Assembly: GCA_020860515.1 (NCBI GenBank)
Contig: JAJBUG010000085.1
Location: 1-41,921 of the forward strand
Direction of reading: 5' to 3'
Length of the DNA: 41,921 nucleotides
Source of the DNA: Bacteroidales bacterium
GTDB lineage: Bacteria > Bacteroidota > Bacteroidia > Bacteroidales > Muribaculaceae
A program made the position numbers and the translations under genes. Positions 28,485 to 36,231 of this stretch are shown here, in pieces. Below the pieces are notes generated by a model. That model searched no databases. It had not been told where the DNA came from and saw only the letters and a program-made list of their open reading frames with translations. The number at the start of each line of letters is the position of its first letter. The first letter of the stretch is position 1.

Positions 28485-29768
28485 CTATTTTATAGCCAAG
28501 CGGAGAATTTGGCGCAGGTTGGTGGTGTATTGGCGCGACAGGCATAGGCTTTGCAGGTGCCAAGGACGCTTGTCGCCGAATCCTTGCACGGCAGTGCGCA
28601 GCGAATCGTGGCCGTTGGTGCGGTTCACCACGTCGATAGCCTTTTGCAGGCGTCCGAGTTTTCCACGGTCCTGAGTGTCGAAAAGCGACAGTTGCACCCG
28701 GCTTTCGGGGCAAATGTCCCATACCACTATGCCAGCCCTTTTGTAGAGATACCTTTCGCCCTGCCATTGGGCGCGGAGGGCGCGCATGGCTGCGTCTACT
28801 ATTTCGGTAAGGCACGATGTGGCAGTGGGGAGCCTCCGCACTGACTGCAAATAATGGCTGGGCATGTCGAGGCGGAAGCGGCTGGTGTGAGCAAACACCA
28901 GCAGTGTCTGGCAGGCCGAGCCCCGTTCGCGGAGCTTGCGCACAGTGTGCGAGGCAAAGCTGGCCACAGCCTCCTCCAGGTCGCCAAGCTTGCTAATGCC
29001 CAGCCCCGGGAAGCTGCGGCTGGTGCAGATGCTTTTCTTGAAAGGAAGCTCGTCGATGCTGATGCAACTCTCGCCGCGCAGTTCCTTCCAGGTCTGCAAG
29101 CCCAGTATGTTGGTCACGCGTCGCACCCAGTCGGGATGCTTCTGGGTGAAGTCCCAGGCAGTGTGGAGCCCCATCTCGGCCATTTTCTTGGCATAGCGCC
29201 GGCCAATACCCCATACGTCTTCGAGCGGGAAAAGCCGCAGGGCTTTTTCCCGCTTCTCATCCGTGTCGATCAGGCAGGCTCCTCGATAGCCAGGGTATTT
29301 CTTGGCGAACTTTGTGGCCATCTTGGCCAAGGTCTTAGTGGGTGCTATCCCTACGGATATGGGTATTCCCGTGCCTTTCGACACGAACCGCACCATTTCG
29401 CACGCATACTGGTGGATCTTGTCGCTGTCGCCAATTCCTGAAAAGTCGAGAAATGCCTCGTCGATGCTATATACGTCGATTCTTGGCGAGTATTTGCTCA
29501 GCAGCGACATCACGCGCCGGCTCATGTCGCCATAGAGGGCGTAGTTCGACGAGAATGTGGCCACATGCTCACGCTCCAGCAGCTCCCTGACTTGATATGC
29601 GGGCGTGCCCATCTGCAGCCCCAGAGCCTTGGCCTCGTTGGAACGCGCCACGATGCAGCCGTCGTTGTTGCTTAGCACAACCACGGGCTTGTTGCGCAGT
29701 TCGGGTCGGAACACCCGTTCGCACGAACAAAAGAAGTTATTGCAATCGGCCAGAGCGAAAAGTTGCAT
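28485..29768 (-). CDS. umuC: DNA polymerase V catalytic subunit UmuC
   Basis: A 427-residue Y-family polymerase. Metal-binding motifs are ALADCNNFFCSCERVFRP at the start and YSIDEAFLDF near residue 100. Then follow the helix-hairpin-helix region (DVWGIGRRYAKKMAEMG), the little-finger domain (RSFPGLGI) and a C-terminal UmuC tail. I chose ATG 29768, because the upstream extension contains the promoter. It performs error-prone synthesis over damaged DNA with UmuD'. The 3' end is separated from that of umuD by one base. Confidence 0.93.
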   Translation of the reverse strand: MQLFALADCNNFFCSCERVFRPELRNKPVVVLSNNDGCIVARSNEAKALGLQMGTPAYQVRELLEREHVATFSSNYALYGDMSRRVMSLLSKYSPRIDVYSIDEAFLDFSGIGDSDKIHQYACEMVRFVSKGTGIPISVGIAPTKTLAKMATKFAKKYPGYRGACLIDTDEKREKALRLFPLEDVWGIGRRYAKKMAEMGLHTAWDFTQKHPDWVRRVTNILGLQTWKELRGESCISIDELPFKKSICTSRSFPGLGISKLGDLEEAVASFASHTVRKLRERGSACQTLLVFAHTSRFRLDMPSHYLQSVRRLPTATSCLTEIVDAAMRALRAQWQGERYLYKRAGIVVWDICPESRVQLSLFDTQDRGKLGRLQKAIDVVNRTNGHDSLRTAVQGFGDKRPWHLQSLCLSRQYTTNLRQILRLAIK

Positions 29769-29789
29769 AGTGTAAAATTTCTTCGTTCG

Positions 29790-29821
29790 CAAAATTACAA
29801 AAATCCCTCCACACCACCAAA
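29790..29821 (-). promoter_or_regulatory. umuC promoter
   Basis: On the minus strand: TTTG (29818-29821), 20 nt, TAATTTTG (29790-29797), 22 bp before the ATG. This shows that umuC has its own promoter. I see no obvious LexA-like palindrome overlapping it. Confidence 0.65.
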
Positions 29822-29950
29822 TCAATATCAAAGGTCCCCATTGGGCAAGACGGACCAATCTCCCGACCTTCTCCGAGAACCCTTAGAATAGCCTCTAATT
29901 TTGATCCCTTAAGTTTAGGGCCGAATTAAATTTAAACTATTCTTATCCTT

Positions 29951-29967
29951 GAATCCCGTAGGGATTC
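29951..29967. repeat. Short palindrome GAATCCC-GTA-GGGATTC
   Basis: Perfect 7-bp arms with a 3-nt loop. It belongs to the 400-bp stretch (29769-30168) between umuC and the next ORF, which otherwise holds the umuC promoter, a strong hairpin and another palindrome. It resembles small dispersed palindromes of Bacteroidota, but copy number in the genome cannot be judged. Confidence 0.6.
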
Positions 29968-30000
29968 TTTCAAATAGTTATCAATATTCCCATTTTTACA

Positions 30001-30033
30001 CACAAAATCGGTGCCTTTGGCACCGATTTTGTG
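30001..30033. terminator. Strong hairpin, likely terminator or dispersed palindrome
   Basis: Perfect 15-bp arms (30001-30015 and 30019-30033) with a TTT loop, flanked by T-rich sequence on the plus side. No gene ends just before it on either strand (it lies between divergent genes), so it may be a dispersed palindromic repeat instead of a terminator. Confidence 0.5.
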
Positions 30034-30063
30034 GTTTTTGAGAGCATTCGGTATCTATTTGAA

Positions 30064-30080
30064 GAACTCCTACGGAGTTC
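30064..30080. repeat. Short palindrome GAACTCC-TAC-GGAGTTC
   Basis: Perfect 7-bp arms with a 3-nt loop, built like the palindrome at 29951 (same GTA/TAC core pattern) in the same intergenic stretch. Confidence 0.6.
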
Positions 30081-30128
30081 CTTGATAAAAGTTAATTATG
30101 ACACATCCCCATTTTGAAAAATATTTGT

Positions 30129-30136
30129 TATATTTG
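30129..30136 (+). promoter_or_regulatory. Promoter -7 box upstream of the small ORF and GH140 gene
   Basis: TATATTTG followed by CAG fits TAnnTTTG and predicts a start near 30143, 26 nt before the small ORF. The nearest TTTG upstream (30113-30116) is too close, so the -33 element is weak. Confidence 0.5.
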
Positions 30137-30168
30137 CAGACTGAATATCTTGAATTAAATAAAAGTAC

Positions 30169-30255
30169 ATGGAACTTCGAGAAAGAAGCACATGGTCGGT
30201 GATATTGGAGCTTATACTCTTTGTGTTGTGTATATATGTTTTCATGTATGAATAA
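30169..30255 (+). CDS. Possible 28-residue single-pass membrane peptide
   Basis: A short ORF beginning MELRERSTWSVILE followed by about 14 hydrophobic residues and a short acidic end. The polar N-terminus plus a single membrane helix is typical for small membrane peptides. It starts about 26 nt after the predicted transcription start and ends 10 bp before the ATG of the GH140 gene, so it is the first ORF of that transcript. It could instead be a chance ORF. Confidence 0.35.
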   Translation: MELRERSTWSVILELILFVLCIYVFMYE

Positions 30256-30265
30256 GAATACACCG

Positions 30266-31690
30266 ATGAATCGGTTAAGTATCATATTAATCTGGCTGGC
30301 GCTTACTTTGTGCTGCATGGCAGGAACTCTAACGCCAATGAAGCTTGAGGTTTCACCTGAGGGCAGATACTTGCGGTATGCCGATGGCAAGCCATTCTTC
30401 TATTTTGCCGACACTGGCTGGCTGCTTCCGCAGCGCCTCAATCGCGATGAAGCTGAGGGATATTTGCAGCGAGTCGCCAGGGCAGGCTTCAATGTGGTAC
30501 AAGTGCAGGTGATGAACACAGTGCCATCGGTCAACATCTATGGACAGCTGTCATGCACACCTGACCTTGATTTTGAGGCAGTAACTTCGGATGAGGCCGT
30601 TTATGATTATTGGGATCACATGGATTATATCATCGACACCGCCAATGACCTTGGAATCTATATAGGCATGGTATGCGTATGGGGTTCGAATGTAAAGAGC
30701 GGCAAGATGGATAAGGAGGGAGCTCAGCGCTATGGCCAATTCCTGGCTCAGAGATATAAAGACCGACCCAATATAATTTGGATTATCGGAGGTGATATCC
30801 AAGGCGATATTCACCAAGAGGTGTGGGAGGCATTGGCAGAAACCATTAAAGCTGCCGATAATAACCATTTGATGACATTTCATCCGCGCGGTCGCACCAC
30901 TTCGGCCTACTGGTTTGCCAATGCTCCATGGATAGACTTTCATGCCTATCAAAGCGGCCATCGACGGTACAACCAAAGAATGGGCAATAAAGAATACCCC
31001 ATCCAGGAAGGCACCGAAGAGGATTGCTGGATGTATGTGGACTCAGTATATGCCTACGACCCCAGCAAGCCCGTGATCGACTTAGAACCCTCGTACGAGG
31101 CAATTCCCAAAGGCCTCCATGATGCAGATGAGGAAAGATGGAATGCCGCTGAGGCTCGGCGATATGCATGGTGGGATGTGATGGCGGGGTGTGCCGGGCA
31201 TTGTTATGGCCATAACAACATTATGCAGTTCTGTTATCCTGGTACCAGCGGAGCCTATTTTGCCGATCCTGTGGCTCTCCCTTGGTGGCTGGCACAAGAA
31301 GCCGAGGGCTATCAATCTATGCGATATCTGAGAGCATTGATAGAGGCATTGCCATATTTTGAGCGGAGGGCCGCTCAAGGAGCGATTGTTGACAACGGCG
31401 AGAAATATCACAGAATGGCAGCCTCGCAAGGCGATGATTATCTGATTGTCTATGACTATCTTGGAGATAAGATTACAGTGCGTCTTGACTCCATATCAGG
31501 CAATGCAAAGCGCGCATGGTGGATGGATGCCTCCAATGGCTCCCTCACATATTTAGGTGAACATAGCGGAGCCATCGCCACTTTTGGCCCTGCAGCCCCT
31601 GGCGATGGCGCCATAATACTCATCGATGCCTCCAAATCCTACCTCTCGCCCACGCAACTCAACATCCTATCCACAATTTCAGGCCTTTGA
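30266..31690 (+). CDS. Exported GH140 apiosidase-like glycoside hydrolase
   Basis: A 474-residue protein with a signal peptide (RLSIILIWLALTLCCMAG) when started at ATG 30266. The apiosidase/DUF4038 domain shows YADGKPFFYFADTGWLLPQRLNRDEAEGYL, WIIGGDIQGD, IDLEPSYE and HCYGHNNIMQF; the Asp of GGD and the Glu of LEPSYE are candidates for the catalytic pair. The C-terminal 90 residues (YLIVYDYLGDKITVRLDSISG, AWWMDASNG) match the putative collagen-binding domain that often follows. Such enzymes release apiose from plant pectin side chains. No SusC/D pair lies next to it, so it is not in a full polysaccharide-utilisation locus in this window. Confidence 0.85.
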   Translation: MNRLSIILIWLALTLCCMAGTLTPMKLEVSPEGRYLRYADGKPFFYFADTGWLLPQRLNRDEAEGYLQRVARAGFNVVQVQVMNTVPSVNIYGQLSCTPDLDFEAVTSDEAVYDYWDHMDYIIDTANDLGIYIGMVCVWGSNVKSGKMDKEGAQRYGQFLAQRYKDRPNIIWIIGGDIQGDIHQEVWEALAETIKAADNNHLMTFHPRGRTTSAYWFANAPWIDFHAYQSGHRRYNQRMGNKEYPIQEGTEEDCWMYVDSVYAYDPSKPVIDLEPSYEAIPKGLHDADEERWNAAEARRYAWWDVMAGCAGHCYGHNNIMQFCYPGTSGAYFADPVALPWWLAQEAEGYQSMRYLRALIEALPYFERRAAQGAIVDNGEKYHRMAASQGDDYLIVYDYLGDKITVRLDSISGNAKRAWWMDASNGSLTYLGEHSGAIATFGPAAPGDGAIILIDASKSYLSPTQLNILSTISGL

Positions 31691-31695
31691 GCCAT

Positions 31696-32304
31696 TTATT
31701 GGTTGAGGGGAACGAAGTCGCTGGCGGGGTGGAGGCACCAGGGGCATACGAAATCCTCTGGTAGGGGGTCTCCCTCATACACATAGCCGCATACTGTGCA
31801 TACCCAGCCCTTCTTCTTTGCTGGCTTGGGCTTAGGCTTGATGTTTTCTTGATAGAAGGCATAGGTAACTGAGCGCTCGTCGGGTGCAAGCACCTCGGCT
31901 TCTTCTACGTCGGCGATAAACAGAGTGTGAGTGCCAAGGTCGATTTCCTGGCACACTTTGGCGCTGATAAAGGCATTGGTTTGGTCGGTAAGATAGATTA
32001 GGCCGTTGGCACTGCGAGCGAACTCGATGCCAATCATCTTGTCTTCATCCCTGCCGCTTACGAACCCCCAGTGCTTAAAGGTTTCGAACTTTGCCAATTC
32101 GTCGAGTACCGACACATTGAATCTTCCCGTGGCTTTAATCATATCGTGGGTGAGGTGCTGCTTGTTTACGGTGACGCTGATGCGCAGCGGCGTGTCAGTG
32201 ACTTGCTGCACAGTGTTTACGATGCAGCCATTATCCTTATCTCCCTCGCGAGCAGTGAGCACAAAAAGCCCATAGCTCAGCTTAAACATTGCTTTCTGAT
32301 CCAT
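31696..32304 (-). CDS. Flavin reductase-rubredoxin fusion
   Basis: A 202-residue protein. Residues 1-150 form a flavin reductase/flavoredoxin domain (YGLFVLTAREGDKDNGCIVNTVQQVTDTPLRISVTVNKQ). After a Lys/Pro linker the last 40 residues are a rubredoxin with WVCTVCGYVYEGD and CPWCLHPASDF, so all four iron-binding cysteines are present. The same combination occurs in high-molecular-weight rubredoxins that pass electrons to oxygen- or peroxide-detoxifying enzymes in anaerobes. Convergent with the GH140 gene, with 5 bp between. Confidence 0.9.
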   Translation of the reverse strand: MDQKAMFKLSYGLFVLTAREGDKDNGCIVNTVQQVTDTPLRISVTVNKQHLTHDMIKATGRFNVSVLDELAKFETFKHWGFVSGRDEDKMIGIEFARSANGLIYLTDQTNAFISAKVCQEIDLGTHTLFIADVEEAEVLAPDERSVTYAFYQENIKPKPKPAKKKGWVCTVCGYVYEGDPLPEDFVCPWCLHPASDFVPLNQ

Positions 32305-32361
32305 AAGTATATATTTATTCTAAATAATTCAACAATCCAAACCATCAAAAAGTTCAGCCAT

Positions 32362-33717
32362 TCAGAAATATATTGGTTGATTATGGGGCATGGTGGAGAG
32401 GAAGGTGGAGTAGTAGATAGGAAGATAAATGATTTTGCCATCTCGCTCCACCTCGCGGGCATTTGACAAAACCAATGCCTCTTTGATGTGATAATCAGGA
32501 TTGTTAACCATATTTGACAGCGCGCTATGGCGTTTATAGTCTTTGCCTGATTTCACTTCAATAGGCATAGTACTTGCATGCATTGGATTATCAATGAGAT
32601 AATCAACTTCGCCTTTATGCCTATTGTCATAATAGTATATTTCAAGTCCCTGTGCCTTTAATTGTTGGGCTACAACAGTCTCGTACACCGATCCCAAATT
32701 GATGCTTCCTTCATCATTTAGAACTGGCAATATATCAGAGCCATAGAGTACAGCGGTAAATAAGCCCACATCATTTAGATAGAGCTTCAATAGATTTTTT
32801 TGCATCGACTCCGTCAAGGGATAAGCTGGATTAGTGATAGCTTTCACCTCTATGGCAATTCCAGAAGTGGTAAGGTATTCAAATTCTTCAAGATAAGTTT
32901 CAAATCTGTCACCTTTCTTGTCACGAATGTCCTTAAAGACAAGTCTCTTCTTTTTATTTTCGAGTTGTGAAGGAATCATGTCATAGATTTTGCGAATAAG
33001 CAATTTGCGAATTGCTTCTTTCTCATATTTTGAAGCGTCATTACGATACATCTCCATAATGCTATGATGCACATCACGCACCAGCATAATGTTATGGGTA
33101 TTTAAGTAAGTATTGACAGCATCTGGCAATCCCCCCACCAATAAATATCGGTGAAAGAGGTCTAATACATGGTTGTGCATGGATTCATCCAATGATTCTC
33201 TATTAAAGAAACATTTTTTTAAGGTGTCAATAGCATCAAATCCCATGCCATTAGCGATGAGAAATTCCTCAAAGTCGAGCTGGCTCATTTGTTTTATGAC
33301 CACGCTGCCAACCGGCAAGGAGGTAGTGCTTCGGAGTTTCGTACCCAATAGGCTTCCACTTGCCACAAATCGGTAGCGCCGATCTTCACGGAAGAATTTT
33401 AGAAGTGTAAAATATTGGGGATATTGTTGAATTTCATCGAGGAAAATCAACGTATTATGATAGTCACCTAAATTAAGTCCATATTTGGAACTGAGTTTGA
33501 AATAGAATTCGTCAATGGTATGAATATTCTTGAAGAATTGCTCGCCTTCGTCATCCTCTACAAAATTTATCTCTACGAAATGGGGATACATACGACTGCC
33601 AGCTTCCCTTATGGTAAAGGACTTCCCCGCTTGGCGAGCTCCGTCAAGAATTAAGATTTTGTCATTTTCACTCGACAAAAAGTCTTCTACATACCTTGTA
33701 ATTTTGCGATATAACAT
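32362..33717 (-). CDS. AAA ATPase with C-terminal DUF4143 domain
   Basis: A 451-residue protein with Walker A GARQAGKSFT, Walker B LIFLDEIQQ and sensor VASGSLLG, then a DUF4143 domain with EVDYLI...MPIEVKSG, which is similar to a PD-(D/E)XK nuclease core. The family is abundant in gut Bacteroidales and of unknown function. It follows the type III system in the same direction but has its own promoter within 33-bp repeats. Confidence 0.88.
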   Translation of the reverse strand: MLYRKITRYVEDFLSSENDKILILDGARQAGKSFTIREAGSRMYPHFVEINFVEDDEGEQFFKNIHTIDEFYFKLSSKYGLNLGDYHNTLIFLDEIQQYPQYFTLLKFFREDRRYRFVASGSLLGTKLRSTTSLPVGSVVIKQMSQLDFEEFLIANGMGFDAIDTLKKCFFNRESLDESMHNHVLDLFHRYLLVGGLPDAVNTYLNTHNIMLVRDVHHSIMEMYRNDASKYEKEAIRKLLIRKIYDMIPSQLENKKKRLVFKDIRDKKGDRFETYLEEFEYLTTSGIAIEVKAITNPAYPLTESMQKNLLKLYLNDVGLFTAVLYGSDILPVLNDEGSINLGSVYETVVAQQLKAQGLEIYYYDNRHKGEVDYLIDNPMHASTMPIEVKSGKDYKRHSALSNMVNNPDYHIKEALVLSNAREVERDGKIIYLPIYYSTFLSTMPHNQPIYF

Positions 33718-33746
33718 AAATTCCTCTCATTTATTTAATTATACTG

Positions 33747-33778
33747 CAAAATTACACTTTTCAATCCATTTTTCCAAA
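33747..33778 (-). promoter_or_regulatory. Promoter of the DUF4143 ATPase gene
   Basis: Minus strand: TTTG (33775-33778), 20 nt, TAATTTTG (33747-33754), 30 bp before the ATG. The whole element lies in the gene-proximal copy of the 33-bp repeats. Confidence 0.7.
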
Positions 33779-33845
33779 TCAAAATTGCACTTTTCAATCC
33801 ATTTTGAGGTCTCAAAATTGCACTTTTCAATCTTTCTGTCAAAAA
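33747..33845. repeat. Three 33-bp tandem repeats over the DUF4143 promoter
   Basis: Copies begin at 33747, 33780 and 33813. They share a 20-nt core, CAAAATTrCACTTTTCAATC (plus strand), and the first two match for 26 nt. Only the copy nearest the gene has the -7 box TAATTTTG; in the other two it reads CAATTTTG. An inverted copy of the AATGGATTGAAAA part occurs at 33844-33856. The 33-bp period is near three helical turns, as expected for iterated binding sites. Confidence 0.85.
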
Positions 33846-33864
33846 ATGGATTGAAAATCATGGG

Positions 33865-34830
33865 TTATCGGTATTGTATTGGATGGAATGCATCCCAGCC
33901 ATTGGTATTTTCTGTTGTGTCAATAGGTAGGGGAGAATAGCGCCAAAGATCACTATTCGGAGCTTGGATTAGGATTCCGCCCTTTAGATTTTTGCCTTTG
34001 GCATTTTCTTCGTTGATGTACTCGATTAAGGCATTATGTTTCTGCACAGCAAACAAATCGCTCCCAGGACTCTTTGTATCGAATAGGAAGATTTGGCCAT
34101 TTCTCATACGTATCACAAAGTCAGGGTAGAATAGGGCGCTTGCTCCATCATCTTTCATGTACGGAATTGCATAGTGTTGCATACCCTCGTCGCCATTCTT
34201 GTACCACCATTCGATATACTCTGAATTGCTTTCCAAGAATTTTTCAAAGTTAACTTCGGGATTCGAAGCCTCGATAAGTCTTACAAAAGGCTCCAATGCA
34301 TGATTTTTGGTTTCTGGTACTGCTTGGTTGGATTTCGCATTGTAGAATCGTTCGGCTGGCACTTCCCATTCATATTTTTTGTATTCACGTTTGGTCTCCT
34401 CCCTTCGACGATCGCCTATTATCTTCAGGTATTTTTCCAAGGCTTTGCTAATGAGTTCTTCAAAGATCGGACGATTGCGATAATATAGGATAACCTTGAT
34501 GGCATCCCATTCCATTAAACCAAAAGCCCACTCCATGTACTCGAAAAGCATCCCTCTAAGCCGAGGCACTGACACTTTCTCATAATTAGGTCGTAGTAAT
34601 CTCAGCAAGAAGTTGTCAAATACTAATTTCAACTCTTCTGGTGTGCGGGCGTATTTCTTATGATGCTCTTCATCAATTCTTATGATTTGAGTATCGGTAT
34701 TTTCAATATACACATCGCTTGGAATCTCTATGGTAATGCCTGAGATATCAAATTTGATACCTTGCTTCTCGGCTGCTTTCTTTCGGCGTTCAATATCGCC
34801 ATACAGATCATTTCCAGTTGTTGCGCTCAT
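33865..34830 (-). CDS. Type III restriction Res, C-terminal endonuclease half
   Basis: A 321-residue ORF holding the nuclease part of a type III Res subunit: FYPDFVIRMRNGQIFLFDTKSPG gives the PD...DxK core. The ATG lies two codons after, and in the same frame as, the stop of the helicase half, so the two ORFs together correspond to one 787-residue protein interrupted by TAA. It could be made by reinitiation at this ATG, be a native two-chain Res, or be silent. Confidence 0.8.
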   Translation of the reverse strand: MSATTGNDLYGDIERRKKAAEKQGIKFDISGITIEIPSDVYIENTDTQIIRIDEEHHKKYARTPEELKLVFDNFLLRLLRPNYEKVSVPRLRGMLFEYMEWAFGLMEWDAIKVILYYRNRPIFEELISKALEKYLKIIGDRRREETKREYKKYEWEVPAERFYNAKSNQAVPETKNHALEPFVRLIEASNPEVNFEKFLESNSEYIEWWYKNGDEGMQHYAIPYMKDDGASALFYPDFVIRMRNGQIFLFDTKSPGSDLFAVQKHNALIEYINEENAKGKNLKGGILIQAPNSDLWRYSPLPIDTTENTNGWDAFHPIQYR

Positions 34831-34833
34831 ATC

Positions 34834-36231
34834 TTATTCTTCAAAAGGGTCAAACTCTAATTCCATCTGGCTACTCTCAGCTATTAATGTGTCGAGAGAT
34901 TCATACAGTACTTTATCGAAATCAGGTCCTAAGCGGTTTCGGTCACTGCTTAAGCGTTCGCTGTAGTATGAGGACAATGTGATATTTCGCAGGTCTTTTT
35001 TGCGCTTTGCCTCAATCTCCTGATTGATGTAATTGACATCTTCTTGCACAATTTCAATCATATCTTTCGCGAGGTCGGTATAAACATAACCTTTGTTGAG
35101 CAGAGGCTCGGTATAATGCTTATGTTCGGGCATGCGCAGAATGCGACCTACAGTTTGCATGCCGAATTGGCAAGAGTTCATTTTGCGAAATATCAGCAAC
35201 ACCGCAGCTCGAGGACAATCCCAACCTAAGGCAATTGCTTGCTTAAACAGCAAAACCTCTGTCATTGAATCTTGTTTTTCTATTCCATCAAGATTTTTCT
35301 TTTCATTGCTCAGCCACACTGCCAACTTTTCATTATCAGTGGTTATGCCGTACTTGACTTCAAGTATTGTTTTAACTTCTGCGGCAATAGTATTGTCATC
35401 AGCGCTCATGTTTACGGAGCTGTCGTTAGGAAGTTGGATTAATAACAGCGGATTTACATTGCTACCAACTTTGCGATAGGCCTCAGCCAATTCTTCCCTG
35501 CGAGCAATAGCATGGTCAACAAGCTGCTCAGTCAGATTCCTGCCATCATTCACAATCTGAATATCTGGATTGAGAACGATGCCTTGCTTTATCATCTGCT
35601 CCTTGATAACATCTTCACGAGCAACTGATACCATATATTCCCCATTAGTAATTGGGGTGGCTGAGATTCGTATCTCTACTTTTGGCAAAATTCTATCCAG
35701 TACTTTACGTGATTGAATGGCTGATTTACCCGTGTACATGTGTTCCTCGTCAATCACTACTATTATGGGCAACCCTTTCTCTTTGGTGCGTTGGCAGATG
35801 TCATAAAGACTGGCACATGCTTCATTGTCACGCACCATGATGTTTTTGTCTTTATTGATGCTCTCCCAGTTGACAAACAGCACCTGAGATGGCTGAATGT
35901 AGCCATCGGCCGACTTATCAAGCTCGTCATACATCACTGGTTGCAGCACGCGAGTTTCAGTGAAGAAATTTTTCATCTTCATATAACTCTGCTCGTGCAG
36001 TTTATTGGGAGCAATCCAAATCAGAGCAACCTCTTTGACCGTGGTTTGTGGTGACTCTTCCAACTCCGTTACCAGTTGGTCAAGCATTTCGCTGGCCATA
36101 ACAGTCTTGCCACTGCCAGTAGGTGCTTTAAATACCAAGCGACGTCTGTCGCCTGGACTTTCAAGCAATTTGATTGTTTTTTCTACCAATTCGGTGACAG
36201 CCTTGTGCTGATATTCAAGTGGCTTTATCAT
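34834..36231 (-). CDS. Type III restriction Res, N-terminal helicase half
   Basis: A 465-residue superfamily 2 helicase with motif I APTGSGKT, motif II DEEH, motif III SATP and motif VI QTVGRILRMPE. It translocates with Mod on unmethylated DNA in type III systems. It ends in FDPFEE and TAA (34834-34836); without the stop the frame would run straight into the endonuclease half. Its ATG overlaps the mod stop by 4 bp. Confidence 0.85.
   Translation of the reverse strand: MIKPLEYQHKAVTELVEKTIKLLESPGDRRRLVFKAPTGSGKTVMASEMLDQLVTELEESPQTTVKEVALIWIAPNKLHEQSYMKMKNFFTETRVLQPVMYDELDKSADGYIQPSQVLFVNWESINKDKNIMVRDNEACASLYDICQRTKEKGLPIIVVIDEEHMYTGKSAIQSRKVLDRILPKVEIRISATPITNGEYMVSVAREDVIKEQMIKQGIVLNPDIQIVNDGRNLTEQLVDHAIARREELAEAYRKVGSNVNPLLLIQLPNDSSVNMSADDNTIAAEVKTILEVKYGITTDNEKLAVWLSNEKKNLDGIEKQDSMTEVLLFKQAIALGWDCPRAAVLLIFRKMNSCQFGMQTVGRILRMPEHKHYTEPLLNKGYVYTDLAKDMIEIVQEDVNYINQEIEAKRKKDLRNITLSSYYSERLSSDRNRLGPDFDKVLYESLDTLIAESSQMELEFDPFEE

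Noticed and set aside
33747..33845. CRISPR array
   Set aside because: Only three imperfect copies, a period of 33 bp with almost no room for spacers, no cas genes, and position over a promoter.
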